A DNA stretch of 64,000 bases. It comes from a bacterium Scap17. Its GTDB lineage: Bacteria > Pseudomonadota > Gammaproteobacteria > Pseudomonadales > Halomonadaceae. The stretch lies in contig VINJ01000001.1 in NCBI GenBank assembly GCA_013376735.1, forward strand, positions 3,844,001 through 3,908,000. Reading direction: 5' to 3'. The notes under the pieces were generated by a model, which ran no database searches, was not told the DNA's origin, and saw only the letters and a program-made list of their open reading frames with translations. A program made the translations under genes and the position numbers. Positions within the stretch are counted from its first letter, which is position 1; the number at the start of each line of letters is the position of its first letter. Positions 41,828 through 51,271 of this stretch are shown in pieces.

Positions 41828-42781
41828 TCAGCGAGCGATGTCTTCCTTGAGATAGTCGATCAACACCAGCATGTCGCCCGGCATCTCGGCGCGGAATTCG
41901 ACTTCCTTGCCCGTGATCGGGTGGATGAAGGCGAGACGGCGGGCATGCAGTGCCTGACGCGGGAACTGGCGCAGCAGCTCCTTGAGCGGGTCACTGGCCC
42001 CAGGCGGCAGCTTCAGACGCCCGCCGTAGACCGGGTCTCCAACCAGCGGATAGCGCTGGTGCGCCATGTGCACGCGAATCTGGTGGGTACGCCCGGTTTC
42101 CAGCTTGCAGCGGATATGGGTGTGGCCTCGGAAACGCTCCACCACGCGGAAGTGGGTGACCGCCGGCTTGCCACTGTGAGTGACGGCCTGACGCTTGCGG
42201 TCCTTGGGGTGACGCCCGATGGGCGCATCCACGGTGGCACCGGAGGTCAGCACGCCCGTGACGACGGCATCATACTCCCGCGATACGGTACGGGCCTGCA
42301 GCTGCTCGACCAGGTCCGCCTGGGCGGTCAATGACTTGGCCACCACCATCAGTCCGCTGGTGTCCTTGTCGAGACGGTGCACGATACCGGCACGCGGCAT
42401 CATGGAATTGCCCGGGCAATGATGCAGGATGGCGTTGAGCAGCGTGCCATCGTGGTTACCCGCGCCCGGGTGCACGACCATGCCGTGTTCCTTGTTGATG
42501 ACCAGCACGTCGTCGTCTTCATAGACGATCTCGAGCTCGATATCTTCCGGCTCGTGGCTGACTTCCTCTTCAAGCTCGGCGGTCAGGGCCAGACGTTCAC
42601 CGCCATAGACCTTCTCGCGGGGTTTGACGGCGGCACCGTCGAGGGTCAGCGCACCGGTCTTGATCCAGTGCTTGAGACGCTCGCGGGAATAGTCGGAGAA
42701 GATCTCGGCGCAGGCCTGATCAAGGCGCATGCCAATCATCGCCTCCGGGATCCGCTCTTCGCGGTTGATGGTGTCTGCCAT
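41828..42781 (-). CDS. rluD: 23S rRNA pseudouridine(1911/1915/1917) synthase
   Basis: This 317-residue RluA-family enzyme modifies helix 69 of 23S rRNA. An S4 RNA-binding domain (about 17-75) precedes the catalytic domain with HRLDKDTSG (135-143; Asp138 catalytic) and the RTHQIRVHMAH segment. Placement with pgeF and divergent bamD matches the conserved gammaproteobacterial neighbourhood, which distinguishes it from RluC. Confidence 0.93.
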   Translation of the reverse strand: MADTINREERIPEAMIGMRLDQACAEIFSDYSRERLKHWIKTGALTLDGAAVKPREKVYGGERLALTAELEEEVSHEPEDIELEIVYEDDDVLVINKEHGMVVHPGAGNHDGTLLNAILHHCPGNSMMPRAGIVHRLDKDTSGLMVVAKSLTAQADLVEQLQARTVSREYDAVVTGVLTSGATVDAPIGRHPKDRKRQAVTHSGKPAVTHFRVVERFRGHTHIRCKLETGRTHQIRVHMAHQRYPLVGDPVYGGRLKLPPGASDPLKELLRQFPRQALHARRLAFIHPITGKEVEFRAEMPGDMLVLIDYLKEDIAR

Positions 42782-42887
42782 ATTGCTCTCTGAGGCCGTT
42801 TCGCACGAAAGGGCCTTTGCTTTATAGTGAGTGCGGATCGGCGGATTCTAGCATGCCCGCCATGGATTGCCCGAGATGAGGAAACCG

Positions 42888-43679
42888 ATGCGCGCCCTTC
42901 CCTTGACTGCCCTCGCCCTGGCCAGCACCTTGCTGGCTGGCTGTGCGTCCAACGAGCCGGCACCGGATCTTCAGGAGCAGGACCTGTATCGTCAGGCCCA
43001 GGTTTCTCTGGATACCAGCCGCTTCAACTCCGCTGTGCAACAACTTGAAGCCCTGGATACTCGCTTCCCGTTCGGCAGCTACGCCGAACAGTCGCAGCTG
43101 GAGCTGATCTACGCCTATTACCAGGTCGACAACTGGGAGGCGGCACGCGCCGCGGCCAGCCGTTTCATTCGCCTGCACCCCGATCACCCGCAGGTCGATT
43201 ATGCCTACTACATGCGTGGACTGGCAGCGTACAGCGCGGGCCGTTTCAGCCTGGAATCCCTCGATCTGATCGATATTTCCAAGCGTGACCTGGGCGCGAC
43301 ACGCGATGCCTACGTCGACTTCGGTGAGCTGGTACGTCGCTTCCCCAATAGCACCTACGCGGCAGATTCCCGTCAGCGCATCATCTATCTGCGCAACGTA
43401 CTGGCACGCGGCGAGCTGCAGACAGCCGATTTCTACCTGCGCAAGCAGGCCTATCTGGCTGCCGTGAAGCGTGGCGAGTGGGTCATTGAGCACTACCCTA
43501 ACACTCCTGCCACCCGCGATGCGCTGGCCGTGATGGTCGAGGGCTATCTGGGCCTCGGTCTGCGTGACCGTGCCAGCGAGACGCTCAAGGTGCTGATCCA
43601 GAATGATCCGGACAATGAACGTCTGGATGGCCGTACCTTCGAGCCGCGTTACGTGAAGGCTGACGACCTGACGGTCTGA
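42888..43679 (+). CDS. bamD: Outer membrane protein assembly factor BamD
   Basis: This 263-residue lipoprotein of the BAM complex binds BamA and helps insert beta-barrel proteins. The signal sequence ends in the lipobox LLAGC (lipidated Cys19), followed by TPR repeats (LYRQAQVSLDTSRFNSAVQQ and others). I chose ATG 42888 because GAGGAA lies 5-6 bases upstream; in-frame starts at 42876 and 42867 would lengthen the signal peptide. It is divergent from rluD. Confidence 0.94.
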   Translation: MRALPLTALALASTLLAGCASNEPAPDLQEQDLYRQAQVSLDTSRFNSAVQQLEALDTRFPFGSYAEQSQLELIYAYYQVDNWEAARAAASRFIRLHPDHPQVDYAYYMRGLAAYSAGRFSLESLDLIDISKRDLGATRDAYVDFGELVRRFPNSTYAADSRQRIIYLRNVLARGELQTADFYLRKQAYLAAVKRGEWVIEHYPNTPATRDALAVMVEGYLGLGLRDRASETLKVLIQNDPDNERLDGRTFEPRYVKADDLTV

Positions 43680-43700
43680 CGACCGGCAGGCGTCACCATC

Positions 43701-43735
43701 GAAAAGCCCGTGATCGATGATCACGGGCTTTTTCG
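43701..43735. terminator. Bidirectional terminator after bamD
   Basis: AAAAGCCCGTGAT and ATCACGGGCTTTT form a 13-bp stem with a short loop and T run, between the convergent bamD and nadE genes. Confidence 0.9.
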
Positions 43736-43826
43736 TGCTGCCAGCATGGCCAGAATCGTCGGATTCAGGCGCTTTCAGCGTCTTGCGCAAAGAATCCGCA
43801 ATCCCTGACACCGGACATGAGTTGCC

Positions 43827-45461
43827 TCAATCGCCGGCCACCCAGCCATTGACGATCGGGTAACGACGATCCCGCCCGAAGCCACGCGGCGTGACGCGCA
43901 CGCCGACCGGTGCCTGACGACGCTTGTACTCGGTACGGTCGACCAGACGCACCACGCGATAGACATCCTCTTCCTCGAAGCCTGAGCGGATGATCGCCTC
44001 GGCGCTCATGTCACCCTCGATATAGTGGGTGAGAATCGCATCCAGGGTGTCGTAGTCGGGCAGCGAATCGCTGTCGAGCTGATCCTCGGCAAGCTCGGCG
44101 GACGGCGGGCGCGTGATGACGCGTTCCGGAATCGCCGGACCCATGGTGTTGCGCCAGTTGGCGAGGCGGAATACCCAGCTCTTGTAGACATCCTTGAGCG
44201 CGTTGTAGCCACCGACCATGTCGCCGTAGAGCGTGGCGTAACCCACCGCCATCTCGCTCTTGTTGCCGGTGGTCAGCACCATCAGGCCCTTCTTGTTGGA
44301 GATGGCCATCAGCAGCACGCCACGACAGCGTGACTGCAGATTCTCTTCGGTGGTATCGCGCTCGCTGCCCGCGAAGCTCTCCGCCAGCGTCTCGGTGAAG
44401 GCTTCGACCATCGGCGCGATGGGCATCACCTCGTAATTCACGCCCAGCAGTTTCGCTTGCTCGGCGGCGTCTTCCTTGGAGATGTCCGCAGTGTAGTGAT
44501 ACGGCATCATCACGGCATGCACTCGGTCCGCGCCCAGCGCATCGACGGCGATGGCCAGCGACAGGCCGGAATCGATGCCCCCGGAAAGCCCCAGCACCAC
44601 CCCCTTGAAGCCGCTCTTGTTGACGTAGTCACGCAGCCCCGTGACCAGCGCGCAGTAGAGTGACTCCTCCGGCGACAGCAGCTCGGCGATCTCGCCACTC
44701 TGCGGCGCCCAGTTGCCACCCTCTGCCTTGAGGAACTGCACCGGCATCAGGCCGACATCCCACCACGGCGCCTGCACGCAGGTCTTGCCGTCGGCATCGA
44801 TGGCGGCAGAGCCCCCATCGAAGACCAGCTCATCCTGACCGCCGATCTGATTGACGTAGACCAGCGGGCAGTTGACCTCGGCGGCCCGCTCGGCGAACAG
44901 TCGATTGCGCTCGGCCGGCTTCTCCAGGTGATAGGGCGAGGCATTGAGGCTGACGAGAATCTCGGCTCCGGCATCGCGCGCCTGACGGATCGGCGCGCCG
45001 TCCCACAGGTCTTCGCAGATGACGATGCCCAGACGGGCACCACGGCATTCCACCACACACGGCTCGCTGCCCGGCGTGAAATAGCGCTGCTCATCGAAGA
45101 CCTGATAGTTGGGCAAGGCCTGCTTGGCATACTCGGCGATCCACTCACCATCCTTGAGCACGCCGGCCAGGTTGTAGCGCTTGCCGTCACGCATGCCGGG
45201 GTAGCCGACGATGACCATCACACCCGGCGCGACCTCCTTCGCCATCTGGGCCCGCGCCTCTTCCAGGCGGGATTCCATGGACTCGCGCAGCAGCAGGTCT
45301 TCCGGCGGGTAGCCGGTCAGACACAACTCGGGCAGCACTACGACATCGGCCTTGTGCTCAAGACTCGCTTCACGCACCGCTTCGATGGCACGTGCAGTGT
45401 TGCCGGGGATATCACCGACCAGCGGGTCGAGCTGGGCCATCACCAGAGTCAGATCTTGCAT
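43827..45461 (-). CDS. nadE: Glutamine-dependent NAD+ synthetase
   Basis: This 544-residue two-domain enzyme amidates nicotinic acid adenine dinucleotide to NAD+. The N-terminal nitrilase-type glutaminase domain has the Glu45-Lys113-Cys149 triad (LPELCLTGYPPEDLL, EYAKQALPN, VICEDLWD). The C-terminal synthetase domain has the PP-loop SGGIDS (293-298). It has the compact length of the proteobacterial NadE2 form. It is convergent with bamD. Confidence 0.95.
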   Translation of the reverse strand: MQDLTLVMAQLDPLVGDIPGNTARAIEAVREASLEHKADVVVLPELCLTGYPPEDLLLRESMESRLEEARAQMAKEVAPGVMVIVGYPGMRDGKRYNLAGVLKDGEWIAEYAKQALPNYQVFDEQRYFTPGSEPCVVECRGARLGIVICEDLWDGAPIRQARDAGAEILVSLNASPYHLEKPAERNRLFAERAAEVNCPLVYVNQIGGQDELVFDGGSAAIDADGKTCVQAPWWDVGLMPVQFLKAEGGNWAPQSGEIAELLSPEESLYCALVTGLRDYVNKSGFKGVVLGLSGGIDSGLSLAIAVDALGADRVHAVMMPYHYTADISKEDAAEQAKLLGVNYEVMPIAPMVEAFTETLAESFAGSERDTTEENLQSRCRGVLLMAISNKKGLMVLTTGNKSEMAVGYATLYGDMVGGYNALKDVYKSWVFRLANWRNTMGPAIPERVITRPPSAELAEDQLDSDSLPDYDTLDAILTHYIEGDMSAEAIIRSGFEEEDVYRVVRLVDRTEYKRRQAPVGVRVTPRGFGRDRRYPIVNGWVAGD

Positions 45462-45641
45462 GCGGTAAGGATCTCTCGATTGGCGGTTCGATAAGGGGCC
45501 AGTACACTGTGGCCTGACATCTGGCTCAGATCACTGAGCCGTGCACCGGCCCACCTGTCATCATGTTGGCCGCCATTGTCCCGCAAGGTCGCGCCGCTGG
45601 CAAAAGCCACGCGCGCCGCCTCATCTGGGAGTCATATAGGA

Positions 45642-45905
45642 ATGAGCCTGTTGATCATCCGTCTGCTGGTCTTCGCCGCCCTGTTCTGGGCCGGCCTGCG
45701 CCTTTACCGCATGTATCGCCAATGGAAGCTGAGCCAGGACGACTACGGCAACGGAAACCCCGCCGAACGCGAGGCGCAGAACATGGTGCGCTGCGCCTAC
45801 TGCGACCTGCATCTGCCGGAAAATGACGCCATTCGCCACGAGGCGCTGCACTTCTGCTGCCAGGAACACCAGCAACACTTCCTCGACGAAGGGCCGCGCA
45901 AGTAA
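45642..45905 (+). CDS. PP0621-family small membrane-anchored cysteine-rich protein
   Basis: This 87-residue protein has one N-terminal membrane helix (2-20) and a soluble tail with a Cys/His set (Cys51, Cys54, Cys72, Cys73, His76) that could bind zinc, in the pattern of PP0621-family proteins. The function is unknown. ATG 45642 places the helix at the N-terminus; AGGA directly abuts the start and GGGAG lies 12-16 bases upstream, so the site is not ideal. Confidence 0.75.
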   Translation: MSLLIIRLLVFAALFWAGLRLYRMYRQWKLSQDDYGNGNPAEREAQNMVRCAYCDLHLPENDAIRHEALHFCCQEHQQHFLDEGPRK

Positions 45906-45909
45906 CGGC

Positions 45910-45951
45910 TATCTCCCACCTTCGAGACGCAGGGTTTGAGGGTGGGAGATA
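45910..45951. terminator. Hairpin between convergent genes
   Basis: TATCTCCCACC and GGTGGGAGATA form an 11-bp perfect stem with a 20-base loop, just after the PP0621 gene and before the thiO stop. No T run. Confidence 0.5.
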
Positions 45952-45999
45952 CAGGGCTTGAGGGTGGAGACGAAGAGGCTGGATGGGAGATGGCGAGGC

Positions 46000-47145
46000 T
46001 CAGGCCCAGCGGGTCTCGACGGCATCTGATGATGTATCCAGAGCAGCGATCTCGGTCAGCAGGGCCTCGGGCTGATAGGGGGCTGGGTCGATGATCGGTG
46101 TACGCCCGAGCAGTTGATCCGCCAGCAGCCGGGTCGAGGCCGGCGCCAGTACCAGCCCGTTGCGGTAATGGCCGGCATTGACGTGCAGGTGGCGGCGTTC
46201 AGGCACGGCACCGATGAAGGGCGTGCCGGTCGGCGAACCGGGGCGCAGTCCCGCCCAGTGGTGCTCGACCTCACACTGCGCCAACTCGGGGATGATCTCG
46301 CAGGCGCTCTTGATCAGTGACTCGCGCGCCTCAAGGGTGGTCGCCTTGTCGAAGCCGACCTCCTCCAGCGTCGAGCCGGCCACGATGCGACCATCGCCCC
46401 GCGGTATCACGTAGCGACCATTCTTGAGCACTACGCGCTCCACCAGCCCCTTGGGGGCCTTGAACAGCACCATCTGGCCGCGCACCGGCCGCACCGGCAG
46501 CGCAAGCCCCGCCTCACTCAGAATCTCTCGACTCCAGGCACCACCGCAGACCACGACCTGGCCAGCAGCCAGCACCGAATTGGCAGTCTGTACGCCAATG
46601 GCGGTGCCGTCCTGCAGCAGGATGCCCTGCACCGCGACATTCTCCAGCAGGCGCACGCGCGGGTGAGCGTCGAGCGCGGCGCGCAGTGACTTGCCCAGAC
46701 GCGGATTGCGGATGCTGCCCAGCGTCGGCATCCACAGCGCCGACTCGCAACCGGACGCGACCGCCGGAGCCTTGTCATAGACGAAGTCGGCGTCCACGCG
46801 CGTCAGCGGCTTGGTATATTCCCGGGACCAGGCCAGTGCCTGCTCGGCATCCTCGACATTCAGATACAGCAGACCCTGCTGGCGATATTCGGGGTCGATG
46901 CCGGTGGTCTCGATCAGGCGCTCGGCCAGCGTGGGATAGAAGCCTTCCGACCAGGCAGACAGGCGCGAGATCGGCGCGCGATAACGCCACGGATACAACG
47001 GCGAGACGATACCGCCACCCGCCCATGACGCCTCACGCCCACACTGGCCTCGCTCGACCAGCGTAACCTCGGCACCGCCATCCGCCAGCTCCAGCGCAGT
47101 CAGCATGCCGATCACGCCACCGCCTACCACCACAAAGTCATTCAC
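46000..47145 (-). CDS. thiO: Glycine oxidase ThiO
   Basis: This 381-residue FAD-dependent amine oxidase makes iminoglycine for the thiazole moiety of thiamine. The FAD motif GGGVIGMLTALELA is at the N-terminus, followed by EASWAGGGIVSPLYPW. The C-terminal part contains HHWAGLRPGSPTGTPFIG and GHYRNGLVLAPAS. No other thiamine genes are adjacent. In some gammaproteobacteria thiO lies next to the minor pilin genes, as here. Confidence 0.9.
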   Translation of the reverse strand: MNDFVVVGGGVIGMLTALELADGGAEVTLVERGQCGREASWAGGGIVSPLYPWRYRAPISRLSAWSEGFYPTLAERLIETTGIDPEYRQQGLLYLNVEDAEQALAWSREYTKPLTRVDADFVYDKAPAVASGCESALWMPTLGSIRNPRLGKSLRAALDAHPRVRLLENVAVQGILLQDGTAIGVQTANSVLAAGQVVVCGGAWSREILSEAGLALPVRPVRGQMVLFKAPKGLVERVVLKNGRYVIPRGDGRIVAGSTLEEVGFDKATTLEARESLIKSACEIIPELAQCEVEHHWAGLRPGSPTGTPFIGAVPERRHLHVNAGHYRNGLVLAPASTRLLADQLLGRTPIIDPAPYQPEALLTEIAALDTSSDAVETRWA

Positions 47146-47277
47146 GCCTGTTCGCTCCTGCCATCAGCCCGGGAAAGGGGTCAAGAATACGCCGCCCGCA
47201 AGGCGGTGCAAGCGAGCCGCAGGCAATCCAGCATTGCGCCGAGTCTCCAGCATTGGCCACAGCCGAGCGATTCACGG

Positions 47278-47739
47278 CTACCAGCAGTCGCCGTCGCCTT
47301 CAGCCGTACGGCGCCCGGTACTACTCAAGCTCAAGGACTTGCACTCAGTATCGCGAGCTTGGACACCTGTCGCCGTCGCCTTGACAGTAAAAGCAGTTGC
47401 ATTGCCATCAAGACCCAATGTGTAAAAGCCATCAGGCGACGTGGTCGCACGCCCCAAACCGTCATCATCACAGCTCGCGTCACCCCCGATACTGGATGAG
47501 TATTCACCACAGCGCGCCATGTAGCGCTCCTGCGCCTGTGCCAGCGACACCAGCGCGACATGAGCGTCCTCGCGGTGGGTACGTAGAACATGATTCTGGT
47601 AACTGGGATACGCGATGGCAGCCAGAATGCCGACGATGGCAACCACTATCATCAACTCGATCAGGCTGAAGCCTCGCCCTCTTGGATAAGCGCTTGACTG
47701 ACTGTCCATGCGCTCATTGGCAATGACTTGTTCAATCAT
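47278..47739 (-). CDS. pilE: Type IV minor pilin PilE, operon A
   Basis: This 153-residue prepilin has a PilD cleavage site [20 protein letters not shown] (after Gly23), Glu at mature position 5 and the usual hydrophobic helix. Two C-terminal cysteine pairs are likely (CGEYSS..CDDD and the final CW). I chose ATG 47739 because AGGA lies 8 bases upstream; ATG 47709 is the alternative. It is the last gene of operon A, separated from pilY1 by an 83-base gap with a hairpin. Confidence 0.88.
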   Translation of the reverse strand: MIEQVIANERMDSQSSAYPRGRGFSLIELMIVVAIVGILAAIAYPSYQNHVLRTHREDAHVALVSLAQAQERYMARCGEYSSSIGGDASCDDDGLGRATTSPDGFYTLGLDGNATAFTVKATATGVQARDTECKSLSLSSTGRRTAEGDGDCW

Positions 47740-47760
47740 GGGCACGTCCTGTCGTGAAAC

Positions 47761-47787
47761 AGCCACCGCGGCAAGTTGCGGTGGCTG
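47761..47787 (-). terminator. Intercistronic hairpin between pilY1-A and pilE-A
   Basis: AGCCACCGC and GCGGTGGCT form a 9-bp perfect stem with an 8-base loop, followed on the minus strand by TGTTTC. It sits where operon B has pilY2 and could reduce pilE expression. Confidence 0.55.
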
Positions 47788-47822
47788 ACATAAGCAATAA
47801 AAGCACACGCTTTACCGAGGCC

Positions 47823-50800
47823 TCAGCGCAGCTGGTACCAGGAGACACGGCCAGAGGTCGCAGATGTCTGTACATTGAGTTCAAACGGAGTAACCGTACC
47901 GGAGGCGTTGCCACTGGCCCCTGTAGCGACAAAGACATGATTGCCGATGCTGGCCAGGCCGCCAGGTTCACCTGACAGCTTGATGCTGATGAAAACCTCA
48001 TCTGCAGCGGTGCCGTCCTGCGAAGTGGCAAGCGGAATATCGCCTGAATCGAAGGCACCATCCTCATTGAGATCAAAGACCGGCACATAACTTGAGTTGC
48101 CACTGTCATAGGAGGGCAAGCCTGTCTGAGAATCTACCGCGATCAACCAACCACTGCTATTGGCTTCACAGAAGTTACTGCCGCCCCCGTCAGTGCGTGT
48201 TGCGACGACCAGCAGATTTCCCAGCAGACTGGCAGGCTGGACGACCTCCTCGCCATCATCGATGAGATCCAGATACCAGCCATAGCGGGAATCCTCGTCA
48301 ACCAGTTGCTGCCCATAGTCGAAGCGCTTCCCATTCAACGTGCGCCCGATAATCTCACCCTCATGATATTCCAGCCCAGTGAACGCTCGCCGCTCAAGCT
48401 GTTCACGTCCCAGACCGAGATGCTTGCCATCATCCAGTACGGTATACAGACTCTGCTGGCTGGCCACGTCATCATCAATCGGGGTGTAGAGCTGCTCGCC
48501 CGTCCCGAATGAAATCAACAGATTGGGTTTGTCCATGGTATGCGTTGCGCCTGAAAGTCGACTCAATGTCGGCTTGACCGTGATCGGCTGGACACTTCCG
48601 TCAGCACAACTCCCACCAGCACTTGCATCACACTTCGCTGTGAAAAGCAGGCTAGCCTTCCATTTGGAAGGGTCTTTCTCACTGAGATTGAACTTCCATA
48701 ACCGCCCATTCATATCGCCGCCGTAAGCGAAATCAATCGTCCCGTTACTGTCGATATCCGCCACCTGAATACTGGTCAACTCTCCAGCAGCAGTGCCTCC
48801 AGCAAGCTTGGCGATACCCATGCCACTCTTCAGGTCACGCAGGAAAAGTGTGGCTGGAGCCAGATCGTTGTCAGGCTTCAAGCCATTGGGCACCAATAAC
48901 GCCTGCTGACCATTGTTGAGCTTTCCGATATGCACATCACCATACACATGGCCGATATCCTTGTCCTTCAAGCCGCTGCCGGCAACGTCAGGCCCCAGCT
49001 CCCAACCAGCCAGACCAGCGGCAGAGACCTCACGCCCCTTGACGACATCGGTGACATTGAGCACGAAGACCCCACGGCCACCACCACCCAACCCGGAGGC
49101 TAGCCAGGTATTACCCTCGGACAGGGTCGTCACACGCGGTACGGCATCAACATAATAACGATGCTGGTAACCGGTACTTGCCAGATAACCGAGTCCTTCT
49201 CCATCTTCCTGGCTGAACAACAGCTCAGGAATATACGCGAACTGCTCATCACCAGATTCGAGATCAAAGGCATGCAACATGCCGTCATTGGCTCCCACAA
49301 AGACACTGCCCTGATCATTTCTGCCCTCGCGAGTCACAACGACGGGCGAAGATCCAATGATATCTCCCAGCACACTACTCTGACGGGCACGCAGGCCCTT
49401 GCCCTCGAGTGCGCGACTCCCTTTGAGCCAGGCGACCACCGCCTCGCGTCCCTCACTATTGCTCAGATCATCGGGCGCATAACGCTCCAGATCCTTCTGC
49501 TGAGCACTGGTGAGGTTGTCCGCTGAAAACACGACTGTGGAACCGTTACCCGCGGTATAGACCTTGCGGCTGGCGATTCCTGACTTATTGAGATTGGCCG
49601 TCAGCCTGTCCGATGCATTCCATCCAGGGGCCTCCTGATTTGCCTCGAATGTTTCGCTATCCACTACCTCGGCATCGGAACCTCCCTGAGACACTGCCGA
49701 TACCGCCGTGACTTCACCCGACCAGCTGGCCGGCGAATAACTGGCCTGAAGCACCATGCCACCAGCTTCCACCTGCGCGGTACTCAGATTGGTCGCCACA
49801 CCGCTGACACTCTCACCACGTGCCACGATATCTCGTGATATGGCTGCCAGCGCATCAACCAGCGCCGCAGGATCTGCAGCATTGAAGTAGAGGCCACCTC
49901 CATCTTCCGCAGCTTGCTTGAGGTCATCGATGGTGCTGGAAGTCGATTCCTGCACATATCCAGGTATGTCGCTATTCAGTCGAGTATTCCACCTGTCATC
50001 ATCAGCTTCGACACCAAATGCGACGGTATAGGTCGTCATCACCTGGTTTTCATAACTACCACTACCCAATGATTCCTTGAGGTCCTTGTTCGCGTAGTAA
50101 TAGGCAACATCCGCTAATGTCGTTTTGCCTCCATATCCACCATTGGAGTAATACCAACGTCGCCCATCATTATTTGCATCTCCGATCGACTCAACACGAG
50201 TACGATCGCCACTGGTACTCTCGCGATTCCAGAAGCCATCCGTAACCAGGATAGTGAAATTTTGCTGACACATACCGCCCAAATCAGCACTCAAGATAGG
50301 TGAAGCATTACCGCTATAATATTCACCAGCACGGTAAAGTGCTTCACGTAATGGTGTGCCGAGGTAACTATTGATACTGCTAATTACACTGGTAGCAATG
50401 GCATCACGTATCTTGTCAAAGTGCGAATTGGTATTGACTGAAACTCCGCCCAGAAGCGAATTCAGCAGACCCCCGACCGTATTCAGAAGCCTGGTAACGA
50501 TGTCATCAACAGCCACCTGCTGAGCTGTCCTGGCATCAGGGTTTATCGTCACGAAACCAGTACGATATTGTGTTCCTGTCAACAGTTCCAAGCTGGCAGC
50601 TTTACCCACACTCAAACGATCACGATAATAAGTAAACCAATTGGCATAATTATTCTGCTGCGAAGGTGTCAGATTCGCCACACGGTTTGCCACACTGCAG
50701 TCGCTACCCGAATAATAAGTGAAGCCTCGCTTGACATCTGTCAAGTCAACGCGATTGCTAGAGATGTTACCCTTTGCATAATCAATCAATGCCCTTTTCG

Positions 50801-51260
50801 GGTTAATCTGAGGTGCTCTTTCACCCTCCGATGTCAACTTCCAAGGCTCATACACCATATTTGGATTATAAGCCTGTGAGTTTTTCGAAGAGCAAAAATA
50901 TTTTCCCGATAGCTTCTCGACATTCAGGTACCCATACCGACTGTAACTATAGTAATACTCATACTGTCCATATGAGACATATCTTTTACAACGTGTACGC
51001 CCACATAATCCTTCTGGCCTTGTACCATATAATTTGGTATAGCCTACTCCTGACTCCCCTCCCTCGAAGGTATCTTCAAAAGACATCGAGCCAGAATCGT
51101 CCAATAACAATAAGACATTGGGAGTCACGCCCACATTCTGGGTAATCGGAAGCTGAGAGAGAATGCGCGCATCATCCGCGGAAGCCGTGTCATTGGCTGT
51201 GGTGAAAAGCACCAGTCCATATACAGGCAACAGACAATAACGAAGGGAACGAGAGTCCAT
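47823..51260 (-). CDS. pilY1: PilC/PilY1-family tip adhesin, operon A
   Basis: This secreted protein of about 1145 residues has a signal peptide (ending TASA near 28), then a von Willebrand A-like region with a MIDAS motif DDSGSM (54-59). The C-terminal PilY1 beta-propeller (from about 660) contains LGGGGRGVFVLNVTD and a calcium-loop-like DLNEDGAFDSGD (about 1062-1073). PilY1 caps the pilus, promotes assembly and retraction control, and binds surfaces. I chose ATG 51260 because AAGGA lies 8 bases upstream; ATG 51269 is too close. The N-terminal third is much more AT-rich than its neighbours and includes a tyrosine-rich stretch (94-113). Confidence 0.92.
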   Translation of the reverse strand: MDSRSLRYCLLPVYGLVLFTTANDTASADDARILSQLPITQNVGVTPNVLLLLDDSGSMSFEDTFEGGESGVGYTKLYGTRPEGLCGRTRCKRYVSYGQYEYYYSYSRYGYLNVEKLSGKYFCSSKNSQAYNPNMVYEPWKLTSEGERAPQINPKRALIDYAKGNISSNRVDLTDVKRGFTYYSGSDCSVANRVANLTPSQQNNYANWFTYYRDRLSVGKAASLELLTGTQYRTGFVTINPDARTAQQVAVDDIVTRLLNTVGGLLNSLLGGVSVNTNSHFDKIRDAIATSVISSINSYLGTPLREALYRAGEYYSGNASPILSADLGGMCQQNFTILVTDGFWNRESTSGDRTRVESIGDANNDGRRWYYSNGGYGGKTTLADVAYYYANKDLKESLGSGSYENQVMTTYTVAFGVEADDDRWNTRLNSDIPGYVQESTSSTIDDLKQAAEDGGGLYFNAADPAALVDALAAISRDIVARGESVSGVATNLSTAQVEAGGMVLQASYSPASWSGEVTAVSAVSQGGSDAEVVDSETFEANQEAPGWNASDRLTANLNKSGIASRKVYTAGNGSTVVFSADNLTSAQQKDLERYAPDDLSNSEGREAVVAWLKGSRALEGKGLRARQSSVLGDIIGSSPVVVTREGRNDQGSVFVGANDGMLHAFDLESGDEQFAYIPELLFSQEDGEGLGYLASTGYQHRYYVDAVPRVTTLSEGNTWLASGLGGGGRGVFVLNVTDVVKGREVSAAGLAGWELGPDVAGSGLKDKDIGHVYGDVHIGKLNNGQQALLVPNGLKPDNDLAPATLFLRDLKSGMGIAKLAGGTAAGELTSIQVADIDSNGTIDFAYGGDMNGRLWKFNLSEKDPSKWKASLLFTAKCDASAGGSCADGSVQPITVKPTLSRLSGATHTMDKPNLLISFGTGEQLYTPIDDDVASQQSLYTVLDDGKHLGLGREQLERRAFTGLEYHEGEIIGRTLNGKRFDYGQQLVDEDSRYGWYLDLIDDGEEVVQPASLLGNLLVVATRTDGGGSNFCEANSSGWLIAVDSQTGLPSYDSGNSSYVPVFDLNEDGAFDSGDIPLATSQDGTAADEVFISIKLSGEPGGLASIGNHVFVATGASGNASGTVTPFELNVQTSATSGRVSWYQLR

Positions 51261-51271
51261 ATAAAGCATCC

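Noticed and set aside
45920-45995. Short repeats of GAGGGTGGGAGA-like sequence before thiO
   Set aside because: They are explained mainly by the convergent hairpin at 45910-45951; the remaining similarity is too short to call a repeat family.
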